Shown: positions 7,059 through 12,307 of the stretch, in pieces
Numbering within the stretch: the first letter of the stretch is position 1
Layout: each line of letters begins with the position of its first letter
NCBI GenBank assembly: GCA_947372405.1
Contig: CANBTO010000083.1
Coordinates: 1 to 12,687 of the forward strand
DNA from: Verrucomicrobiaceae bacterium
GTDB taxonomy: Bacteria > Verrucomicrobiota > Verrucomicrobiae > Verrucomicrobiales > Akkermansiaceae
Length of the DNA: 12,687 bases
Direction: 5' to 3'
The notes under the pieces: model-generated
What the model saw: only the letters and a program-made list of their open reading frames with translations
The model's database searches: none
Told to the model about the DNA's origin: nothing
Made by a program: the position numbers and the translations under genes

Positions 7059-7352
7059 ATGAGTATGCTGACCCTTACGCCAACTGCCGCCCGTGGCAAT
7101 CTTTCCGAGTTGCTGCGCCGGGCGCTCAAAGGGGACGACATTGGAATTGTGGTTGACGGCAAAATCGTCGCTCTCCGTCCGGTCGCGGTGGAATCCATGG
7201 ACTACGCGACGCGCGAATACGGAGCGACAGCGATGGAATTGAATCAATTCGAACAACGAACTCATGGCGAAATCGAAAAGGCCCGCAAAAAACACAAGCT
7301 CCGCGACTTCACCGGAGACATCGAAGCCCTCCTTGACGGCAAGGGTCACTGA
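7059..7352 (+). CDS. Phd/YefM-family antitoxin
   Basis: A 97-residue protein when started at 7059 ([20 protein letters not shown]); the ATG at 7065 is nearly as good, and an upstream ATG at 7041 falls inside the operator repeats and is less likely. The N-terminal 45 residues are a Phd/YefM DNA-binding fold: '[36 protein letters not shown]'. The charged C-terminus (about 55-97, '[32 protein letters not shown]') is the usual flexible toxin-binding segment. It should repress its own operon and neutralise the RelE/ParE-like toxin encoded immediately downstream, whose frame overlaps its 3' end. Because a stump of another antitoxin follows the toxin, the cognate pairing is not certain. Confidence 0.78.
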   Translation: MSMLTLTPTAARGNLSELLRRALKGDDIGIVVDGKIVALRPVAVESMDYATREYGATAMELNQFEQRTHGEIEKARKKHKLRDFTGDIEALLDGKGH

Positions 7353-7617
7353 GGAATTGCTGGAAAATATCCGCTCCAGATCCAAGGCGGAGCGTCAGGA
7401 AATCGGCGATGCCATCAATCGTGTTATTGAGAGCTGGGGACGGCCGCATCTACATTCCAGCATCGGAATCCGACGCCTCACCAAAACGATTTTCGAGTGC
7501 CGGGTCGGCCTGGATGACAGGCTGGCATTCGTGTTCATCGCGACACCGGCAGAACTGGTTTTCTTCTTCTTCGGCAACCACAACGAGATTCAGAAATTGA
7601 TTCGATCTAACCGATGA
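7264..7617 (+). CDS. RelE/ParE-superfamily toxin
   Basis: The conserved domain runs from about residue 25: '[20 protein letters not shown]', then 'GRPHLHSSIGIRRLTKTIFECRVGLDDRLAFVF' and 'ELVFFFFGNHNEIQKLIRSNR'. The pattern 'H.h.giGIrrL....FECR..l..RL.Fvf' followed by 'GNH.eiq..lR' is that of a group of bacterial RelE-like cytotoxins, which are typically mRNA interferases acting at the ribosome. The start is uncertain. ATG 7264 gives 117 residues but overlaps the antitoxin by 89 nt and adds a Lys/Ser/Thr-rich extension; TTG 7333 (94 residues) or TTG 7357 give the more usual length and little overlap. The stop TGA overlaps the ATG of the following XRE-like remnant (ATGA), the classic spacing of a toxin-antitoxin pair in HigBA order. 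Confidence 0.75.
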   Translation: MAKSKRPAKNTSSATSPETSKPSLTARVTEELLENIRSRSKAERQEIGDAINRVIESWGRPHLHSSIGIRRLTKTIFECRVGLDDRLAFVFIATPAELVFFFFGNHNEIQKLIRSNR

Positions 7618-7688
7618 AAACAAAAGTATCTCAAAACGCCCACCGTGGCAGTGACTTCCGCGATTTCCTCGCCAGCGAAGGCATCCTA
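7614..7688 (+). pseudogene. Truncated XRE/HigA-type antitoxin, first 25 codons only
   Basis: The ATG overlaps the toxin stop by 4 nt (ATGA). The first residues, MKTKVSQNAHRGSDFRDFLA followed by SEGIL, resemble the N-terminus of XRE-family antitoxins that follow RelE-like toxins ('..F.dFL.eeGI'). After codon 24 the frame enters the complement of the vapC 3' end: codon 25 (CTA, 7686-7688) is the reverse of the vapC stop. The remaining residues up to the TGA at 7805 (PGRERIEELHP and onward) are antisense-derived and show no helix-turn-helix. I read this as an antitoxin gene whose helix-turn-helix part was lost when the vapBC segment was joined at about 7686. The alternative is a chance short frame. 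Confidence 0.6.
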
Positions 7689-8105
7689 CCTGGCCGCGAA
7701 AGGATTGAAGAGCTTCACCCCCGTGTTTTGAAAATCAGAGACATTGCGGGTCACCATTGTCAGGTTGTGGCGGTGGGCGGTAGCGGCGAGTTGGCTATCG
7801 AGTGAAGGAACGGTCGTGCCCTTTTTGTCCCATGCTGCCACCAGTTGCCCCCAAACGTGGGCGGTGCTGGTGTTGAAACTGAGAATACGGCCTTCCATGC
7901 GCTTGCAGAGAACGGTGAACCAGGATTGCAGAGCCGTTTTTCGCTTTCCGGCAGGCAGGTTCTCGATGCCACGGCGGAGCTCACCAATGGTGATGGTGCT
8001 CAAGTAGAGTTCCGCCTCGTGGTCTCGCAGCCACGCCACGACCCGTGCATCCGGTTTTGTCTTGGCGAGTTCGCTGAAGACGTTGGTGTCCACGAGGTAG
8101 CTCAC
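7686..8105 (-). CDS. vapC: VapC-type PIN-domain toxin ribonuclease
   Basis: A 139-residue protein starting with GTG at 8105, which overlaps the vapB stop in a GTGA junction; a longer in-frame ATG start at 8165 would lie deep inside vapB and is rejected. The PIN fold is complete with its acidic metal-binding residues: Asp6 in 'LVDTNVFSEL', Glu42 in 'ITIGELRRGI', Asp103 in 'PSLDSQLAATA' and Asp124 in 'TRNVSDF'. It ends in the typical 'TGVKLFNPF'. VapC toxins are magnesium-dependent endoribonucleases, often cutting tRNA or rRNA, held inactive by VapB. This subgroup resembles FitB-like VapC. It is convergent with the RelE-like toxin module, and its stop codon coincides with the break in the truncated antitoxin gene. 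Confidence 0.88.
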   Translation of the reverse strand: MSYLVDTNVFSELAKTKPDARVVAWLRDHEAELYLSTITIGELRRGIENLPAGKRKTALQSWFTVLCKRMEGRILSFNTSTAHVWGQLVAAWDKKGTTVPSLDSQLAATAHRHNLTMVTRNVSDFQNTGVKLFNPFAAR

Positions 8106-8338
8106 AGGGAAATGGCGCTGGTAGAGTCTTTCGCCCGTGGAGGAATCTCCAATGGGTAGGGACACGCGAGAAGATGATCCACCAAACCGCGATTGGGAGG
8201 GCGGTTGATCCGGCGTAGGGTGATGGTGTCCTCATCGTCGATGAAGACTTCAAAATCCTGCCCGGGCTCCAGATGCATTTGTTCGCGCACGGCACTGGGT
8301 AGGACAATCTGACCCTTTTGTGATAGAACCGTCGTCAT
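8102..8338 (-). CDS. vapB: VapB-type AbrB-family antitoxin
   Basis: A 78-residue protein. The N-terminal 45 residues are a swapped-hairpin AbrB/MazE DNA-binding fold ('TTVLSQKGQIVLPSAVREQM' then 'LEPGQDFEVFIDDEDTITLRRI'). The C-terminus 'GLVDHLLACPYPLEIPPRAKD' is the stretch that in related proteins wraps the VapC active site. It should both neutralise VapC and repress the vapBC operon. Gene order antitoxin-toxin with a 4-nt overlap (GTGA at 8102-8105) is standard for vapBC. The start at 8338 is the only one that keeps the whole first hairpin, and there is no Shine-Dalgarno upstream. Confidence 0.88.
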   Translation of the reverse strand: MTTVLSQKGQIVLPSAVREQMHLEPGQDFEVFIDDEDTITLRRINRPPNRGLVDHLLACPYPLEIPPRAKDSTSAISL

Positions 8339-8347
8339 GGTGGGAAA

Positions 8348-8375
8348 ATCTTACTTTATTCCAGAGGAGATGCAA
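8348..8375 (-). promoter_or_regulatory. Candidate vapBC promoter
   Basis: On the minus strand TTGCAT (8370-8375) is followed after 16 nt by TAAGAT (8348-8353). Transcription would start about 3 nt before the vapB ATG at 8338, giving an essentially leaderless message. Confidence 0.45.
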
Positions 8376-8457
8376 TTCCTATCTTTGGGCTTGCGGAGGT
8401 ATCGAGCAAATGGGGCATCAGAGATTGGTGGAGCGGATGGAGTCGACGGCGGAACGC

Positions 8458-8703
8458 TCATTCAGGAGTGCAGCGCTGGGGGTTTTGTCCAGGTTTTAAG
8501 TATCGTTTTCCGTCCCCGCGCAGGCTGGCTGCGATGACGGATGGCTCCGGCAGGGCAATGCTGCGGATTTCATCGGACGTGGAGGATTGCTGCCAGTCGA
8601 TTCTGGATCCGCGCTTGAGGCAGATGTGATTGGCGATCGCTGCAAGAATGGTGATTTGAATTTTTTTCTGCGGCGGTAGATCACGCGGAAACGCATGATC
8701 CAT
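8458..8703 (-). CDS. Doubtful small ORF, hypothetical protein
   Basis: An 81-codon frame beginning MDHAFPRDLPPQKKIQITIL and ending near 'LKPGQNPQRCTPE'. I do not recognise a family. Codon choice is plausibly coding in the middle, but the frame has several codons rare in this window (CTA, TTA, AGA) and no Shine-Dalgarno. An overlapping frame (8496-8738) is equally open but low in complexity and arginine/serine-rich, so it looks like a shadow. It could be a remnant of a larger gene or non-coding sequence. Confidence 0.22.
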   Translation of the reverse strand: MDHAFPRDLPPQKKIQITILAAIANHICLKRGSRIDWQQSSTSDEIRSIALPEPSVIAASLRGDGKRYLKPGQNPQRCTPE

Positions 8704-8822
8704 AAAGCTCGATCCATCAAAGAAAACCTACAATCCATGAAAACCGCGCGTCACGGGGCGGGGACCAGGCGTTTCTGGTTCGCAAGTAACTTGAGCCTGA
8801 CGGAGTGGCAGTCGCGGCGGCC

Positions 8823-8851
8823 TTGGCAGAATGGATTATTCAAGCTATCCA
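8823..8851 (+). promoter_or_regulatory. Candidate rpiB operon promoter
   Basis: TTGGCA (8823-8828) is followed by a 17-nt spacer and TATCCA (8846-8851). The rpiB ATG at 8858 lies 6 nt after the -10 box, right where transcription should start, so the message would be leaderless. Confidence 0.45.
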
Positions 8852-8857
8852 TCTTCC

Positions 8858-9286
8858 ATGCGCATCGCCATCGGCTCCGATCACGCGGGTTTCCGCTACA
8901 AGCGGGAAATCATCGCCCGCCTGCAAACGGCCGGCCATGAGGTCACGGACTTCGGCACGGACTCGGAGGCGCCGGTTTCCTACGTCACCTTCATCCGTCC
9001 CGTCGCGGAAGCCGTGGCGGCCGGAAAATTCGAGCGCGGCATCGTGCTCGGTGGATCGGGAAACGGCGAGGCCATCACCGCGAACCGCACGCCTGGCGTC
9101 CGCTGCGGACTCTGCTGGAACCTGGAATCCGCACGGCTCACCCGCCTCCACAACGATGCCAACGTCCTCTCGCTCGGCGAGCGCATGATGGACCTGGACA
9201 CGGCGCTCGCCATCCTGGATGTTTTTCTAACAACCGATTTCGAAGGCGGCCGCCACCTTGAGCGCATCCGCCAGATCGACGAATGA
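8858..9286 (+). CDS. rpiB: Ribose-5-phosphate isomerase B (Glu-type active site)
   Basis: A 142-residue protein of normal RpiB/LacAB length. The start at 8858 gives the family N-terminus MRIAIGSDHAGF; an in-frame ATG at 8831 would add nine unconserved residues and sit inside the promoter. Visible motifs are DHAG at 8-11 (phosphate and ring-opening site), 'GIVLGGSGNGEAITANR' at 61-77, 'HNDANVLSLGERM' at 98-110, and the C-terminal 'TDFEGGRHLERI'. In this GGSGNGE version Glu71 takes the place of the catalytic cysteine found in the E. coli enzyme, as in the Mycobacterium tuberculosis type. It interconverts ribose 5-phosphate and ribulose 5-phosphate in the cytoplasm for the pentose phosphate pathway; activity on other sugar phosphates is possible. 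It heads a three-gene operon with gaps of 15 and 11 nt. Confidence 0.92.
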   Translation: MRIAIGSDHAGFRYKREIIARLQTAGHEVTDFGTDSEAPVSYVTFIRPVAEAVAAGKFERGIVLGGSGNGEAITANRTPGVRCGLCWNLESARLTRLHNDANVLSLGERMMDLDTALAILDVFLTTDFEGGRHLERIRQIDE

Positions 9287-9301
9287 TCCACTGCCATTGT
9301 C

Positions 9302-9979
9302 ATGTCTCTAACACGCATCTTCCTCATCCGTCACGGCGCCACCACGCTCAGTGCCGAAGACCGCTTCGCCGGCGCCACCGATGTCCCTCTGTCCGACGAG
9401 GGCCGCCGCCAGGCCTCGCTGCTCGGCCAGCGCTTGAGCGGCGCGCGACCCAACGCGGTTTACGCCTCACCGCTCGGCCGCACGATGGAAACCGCCGGGT
9501 TTCTCGCGCGTCCTCATGGCTTGGATGTCCGTCCGTGCGACGGGCTTCGGGAAATTTCCCACGGACACTGGGAACAGCTCACGCGCAGCGAGGTGGATGA
9601 GAAATTCCCCGCCGAAGCCGCCGCGTGGGAGGAGGACCCGTTCACCTTCGCCCCTGCTGGCGGCGAGAGCGGATTGGCCGTCACCGCGCGCGCGCTGCCG
9701 GCGTTTTTGGAAATCGTCCGCCAGCATGAGGGCGAGTCCGTGATCGTCGTCTCCCACAAGGCTACCATCCGGCTGCTGCTCAGTTCCTTGTTAGGTTTCG
9801 ATCCGCGCCGCTACCGCGACAACCTGGACCAGGATCCCGCCGCGCTGAACGTCGTCGATTTCAAGGACCCGGTCCACGCACGCCTCATCCTTTTCAACGA
9901 CACCTCGCACTACTCCGACAAGTGCCTCGCCAAGCCCTCCGCCGCGGAGCCGCGGCTCTCCCGCTGGTGGACCCATTGA
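9302..9979 (+). CDS. Histidine phosphatase family protein (phosphoglycerate mutase-like)
   Basis: A 225-residue protein. The phosphorylated histidine is in 'FLIRHGATT' (RHG at about 10-12). The rest of the active site is 'YASPLGRTMETA' (Arg near 59), 'LREISHGHWE' (Glu near 83) and the second histidine in 'VVSHKATIRLLL' near 151. This is the cobC/PhoE/GpmB type of acid phosphatase or phosphomutase. The C-terminal 'LNVVDF...ARLILFNDTSHY' is more like broad phosphatases than true phosphoglycerate mutases, so I do not assign a substrate. Its place right after rpiB suggests a sugar-phosphate or nucleotide-sugar substrate, which is inference only. The second and third codons are TCT and the rare CTA, part of a CTAACA hexamer; another TGTTAG lies near codons 163-164. 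Confidence 0.88.
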   Translation: MSLTRIFLIRHGATTLSAEDRFAGATDVPLSDEGRRQASLLGQRLSGARPNAVYASPLGRTMETAGFLARPHGLDVRPCDGLREISHGHWEQLTRSEVDEKFPAEAAAWEEDPFTFAPAGGESGLAVTARALPAFLEIVRQHEGESVIVVSHKATIRLLLSSLLGFDPRRYRDNLDQDPAALNVVDFKDPVHARLILFNDTSHYSDKCLAKPSAAEPRLSRWWTH

Positions 9980-9990
9980 TTCCACCCGCC

Positions 9991-10437
9991 ATGGAAGTCG
10001 CCTCACCATTCCACGAGACCGAGCAATTCTTTTACGAGAAAATCCCGCTCACCCGCGCGATGGGCGTGAAGGTGGAGGCGTTTGACCATGAGAAACTCAT
10101 CCTCACCGCTCCGCTCGAAGCAAACCACAACCACCTCGGCACCGCGTTCGGCGGCAGCCTCGGCGCGCTCGCCACGTTGGCGGGTTACGGGTTGCTATGG
10201 CTGGAGCTGGCGGACCGCGACTGCCACATCGTCATCCGAAGCAGTTCCATCAGTTTTGAACGCCCTGTCCACGGCACACTGAGAGCCATCTGCCACCATC
10301 CGGAGGAAACCGAGCTTGCCGACTTCAAACACACCTTCCTGAAAAAAGGCAAGGCCCGCATACGCCTGCACGTCACCATCGAGAACGACGATCAGGTGTG
10401 CGTGCTTTTTGAAGGCATCTTCGTGGCCATCCGTTAG
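9991..10437 (+). CDS. YiiD C-terminal-type hotdog thioesterase
   Basis: A 148-residue protein. The frame is open back to 9922 inside the phosphatase gene, but the start at 9991, 11 nt after the phosphatase stop, gives MEVASPFHETEQFFYEKIPL, which fits the family. The key stretch is 'NHNHLGTAFGGSLGALATLAGYGLLWLEL' at roughly 45-73, the hotdog-fold helix and substrate loop of YiiD_C putative thioesterases (in E. coli this domain is fused to an acetyltransferase). The sheet follows with 'IVIRSSSISFERPVHGTLRAICHHP' and 'KARIRLHVTIENDDQVCVLFEGIFVAI'. It probably hydrolyses an acyl-CoA or acyl-ACP in the cytoplasm; the substrate is unknown. It is the last gene of the rpiB operon; here the domain stands alone. 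Confidence 0.83.
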   Translation: MEVASPFHETEQFFYEKIPLTRAMGVKVEAFDHEKLILTAPLEANHNHLGTAFGGSLGALATLAGYGLLWLELADRDCHIVIRSSSISFERPVHGTLRAICHHPEETELADFKHTFLKKGKARIRLHVTIENDDQVCVLFEGIFVAIR

Positions 10438-10526
10438 ATGTTGGCGGCGTGCAGGCGCGAAGCAGCCACAAGATTCTCCTTGGTCACAAATAGCGGACTG
10501 GTAGCATCCGATAAGGAAAACCGATC

Positions 10527-11387
10527 ATGACACGCCCACTGTTCCTCCTGCCGCTCATTGCAATCACTCCGATTCTATTAGCGAGGGATGCCTCCAAGTC
10601 CGTCGCGGCCCGGGCATCTCCGGACATCGAGATACGCCGGGCAGCCGTCGATGCGATCCAGACGCTCGACGAGCCCGGCATTCCTGCGGCATGCCTGCCA
10701 TTGCTAAAGGACAGCGGGTTTTCCATCCGCAGACAGGCGGCGCGTGCGATCGGCAGCCGGTTTTCCGAAATCCCGGAGAACCAGAGGAAAACGTATGTGC
10801 AGGCTTTGAAAACCTGCGCCGCGGATGGACCGGAGGACGTAACGCTCATCTGCCAACGGGCGATCGGTTTGCTGACCGCAAACTACAAGTTCCCCTCGTT
10901 TTCGGTGGGGCCGAAGAAGAAGTGGGTGCTCTACGAACGCCGAAAGCTACCGGTCATCGCCCCGGTGAATGGCGGACCGCACACACTGATTTCTCCGGTG
11001 GCGGTGGATTTTAATGGCAAGCCGGATCTTCTCAAAATGGAGGTCACCAATGAGTCCGTGGAGAAATTGTTTCATCCCCATTGGCATCCAAGCGGTGACG
11101 CGCTGGCCTTCACCATGGTCCTGCAACGCCGCTTCTACACACCTGTCTGCATCTGGTCGTCTGCAAGCGACAAGATCACCATCCTCGAAGCCCACTCGCT
11201 CAAGGGAGTGCTGCCACCCCGCTATCCGGCATGGGGAACCACCACGGATTTTGTGCGCTGGGTCGGCGACAAGGCGATTGTCAGAATCTACGATTGCGAC
11301 GATGGCGTGAGCGCCTCGCCGCCGAACGATCCGGGGGTGTTCGTTTCCTACGACCTCCGCACCGGGAAAATCGAGCGAATCAAATAG
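10527..11387 (+). CDS. Exported protein with HEAT-type repeats, unknown function
   Basis: A 286-residue protein. A signal peptide is clear (MTRPLFLLPLIAITPILLA, cleavage probably near LLA/RDA at about 19-20), with no lipobox cysteine. Residues 30-125 are helical HEAT-like repeats ('SPDIEIRRAAVDAIQTLDEP' then 'DSGFSIRRQAARAIGSRF'). Residues about 130-286 are beta-rich and include 'HPHWHPSGDALAFTMVLQRR' and 'VCIWSSASDKITIL', which resemble single blades of a TolB/WD40-like propeller, but there are too few for a full propeller. I do not recognise a named family. A possible ribosome binding site AAGGA lies at 10513-10517, about 9 nt before the ATG, one of the few in this window. It is separated from the rpiB operon by 89 nt and may have its own promoter. 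Confidence 0.7.
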   Translation: MTRPLFLLPLIAITPILLARDASKSVAARASPDIEIRRAAVDAIQTLDEPGIPAACLPLLKDSGFSIRRQAARAIGSRFSEIPENQRKTYVQALKTCAADGPEDVTLICQRAIGLLTANYKFPSFSVGPKKKWVLYERRKLPVIAPVNGGPHTLISPVAVDFNGKPDLLKMEVTNESVEKLFHPHWHPSGDALAFTMVLQRRFYTPVCIWSSASDKITILEAHSLKGVLPPRYPAWGTTTDFVRWVGDKAIVRIYDCDDGVSASPPNDPGVFVSYDLRTGKIERIK

Positions 11388-11621
11388 GTCGGTCAATCCC
11401 GGTCCGAAAACGATAAGCCTTGGGCGAACGGAGGTGAGGTCATTCCTCGCATAGTGACATGCTTGGTTCCCATCATGCAGGGTAAACCGTTTGCCTCCAA
11501 AAGGCTCCGAAAGTCGTCGAGCCACTGATGACAATTCCAGTGTCATGGCCGGATGCCTCCCGGAATGAAACGAAACAGTTTCTCCATATGAAACCGGTTT
11601 CTCAGTGAGCCCGCCGGGAAT
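11388..11621. other. Convergent intergenic region with several palindromes
   Basis: The region lies between the ends of two convergent genes. Two related perfect palindromes, GAAACAGTTTC (11572-11582) and GAAACCGGTTTC (11590-11601), have centres 18-19 bp apart. Upstream, ATGACA-N7-TGTCAT (11528-11546) is interlocked with CACTG-N10-CAGTG (11523-11542). None has a clean T-tract, so a classic terminator is not evident, but together they may stop transcription from both sides or bind a protein. Confidence 0.4.
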
Positions 11622-12215
11622 TTATTTTTTAACCAGCCCGAGGGGAAGAACCTCCCTGCCATAGAGCTCGTTGAGAACCTGGGCCAAGCCGGTGTAGATG
11701 GCGGAGGCACCGCAGACGATTCCTTCGTAGCCAGTGATATGTTTGAAGCCGGGACTCGCCGCGGTGAAATCGCCGTATGCGAGCATGGCGAACAGAATGG
11801 TCAGCGAGCCGAAGACGAACTGCAGGGCGCGGCTCAAACGCAGGGTGCCGAGAAACATCACCGCGGTGAAGCCCCCCCAGACGGCCAGATACGTCGCCAG
11901 CGAGGATTCGTTGGTGGCTGTGGCGCCGGGGATGATCTTGGGCATCAGCACAAGCATCACCAGCGAGAGCCAGAAAAAGCCGTAGGAGATGAAAGCGGTG
12001 GTCGCGAAGGTATTGCCCTTCTTCCATTCCATGATCCCCGCGATGATCTGGGCGCTGCCGCCATAACACAGACCCATCGCCAGGACCATGCTGTTGAGCT
12101 CGTAGTATCCCGCGTTGTGGATGTTCAGAAGCACGGTGGTCATGCCGAATGCCAGCAGGCCAAGGGGCGCGGGATTGGCAGTGGTGTCTTTGATCAGGGT
12201 TGGGTTGTCGCTCAT
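11622..12215 (-). CDS. satP: Acetate/succinate transporter, GPR1/FUN34/YaaH (SatP) family
   Basis: A 197-residue inner-membrane protein with about six hydrophobic helices. The family signature [23 protein letters not shown] starts at about residue 15, and '[38 protein letters not shown]' follows, including the conserved YGG..Q...G..E..KGNTF block. The C-terminal '[26 protein letters not shown]' is also typical. Family members carry acetate (and in E. coli succinate) with protons and assemble as hexamers. Length matches E. coli SatP (188). The gene is alone on its strand, 92 nt downstream of proB and converging on the HEAT-protein gene. The leader lacks a Shine-Dalgarno and contains a CTAACA hexamer 6 nt before the ATG. 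Confidence 0.92.
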   Translation of the reverse strand: MSDNPTLIKDTTANPAPLGLLAFGMTTVLLNIHNAGYYELNSMVLAMGLCYGGSAQIIAGIMEWKKGNTFATTAFISYGFFWLSLVMLVLMPKIIPGATATNESSLATYLAVWGGFTAVMFLGTLRLSRALQFVFGSLTILFAMLAYGDFTAASPGFKHITGYEGIVCGASAIYTGLAQVLNELYGREVLPLGLVKK

Positions 12216-12251
12216 GGGTTTGTTAGGTGTTTCAAATCGAAATCCGGGTAA

Positions 12252-12279
12252 TGACTACACTCAGGACCGGGGAGGTCAA
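12252..12279 (-). promoter_or_regulatory. Candidate satP promoter
   Basis: On the minus strand a strong -35, TTGACC (12274-12279), is followed after 16 nt by a weak -10, TAGTCA (12252-12257). The predicted leader before the ATG at 12215 is about 30 nt. Confidence 0.35.
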
Positions 12280-12307
12280 GCGTCTTGAATGGGCCTCTTG
12301 AAAGGGC

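Larger units (their letters stand above)
8339..8857. other. Gene-poor region between vapBC and rpiB
   Basis: About 520 bp between divergent genes. It holds the vapBC and rpiB promoters at its two ends and one doubtful minus-strand ORF (8458-8703). I see no tRNA, no inverted repeats of insertion-sequence type and no strong terminator. Its base composition is somewhat more even than that of the neighbouring genes, consistent with decayed or acquired DNA at the edge of the toxin-antitoxin island. Confidence 0.5.

Noticed and set aside
7689..7805. Continuation of the XRE-like frame to the TGA at 7805 as a real protein
   Set aside because: It is exactly antisense to the vapC C-terminus and contains no helix-turn-helix.
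8106..8165. ATG start of vapC at 8165
   Set aside because: It adds 20 unconserved residues inside vapB; the GTG at 8105 overlapping the vapB stop gives the standard PIN N-terminus.
8496..8738. An 80-codon minus-strand frame overlapping the doubtful ORF at 8458-8703
   Set aside because: Arg/Ser/Pro-rich and low in complexity; no motif or start signal.
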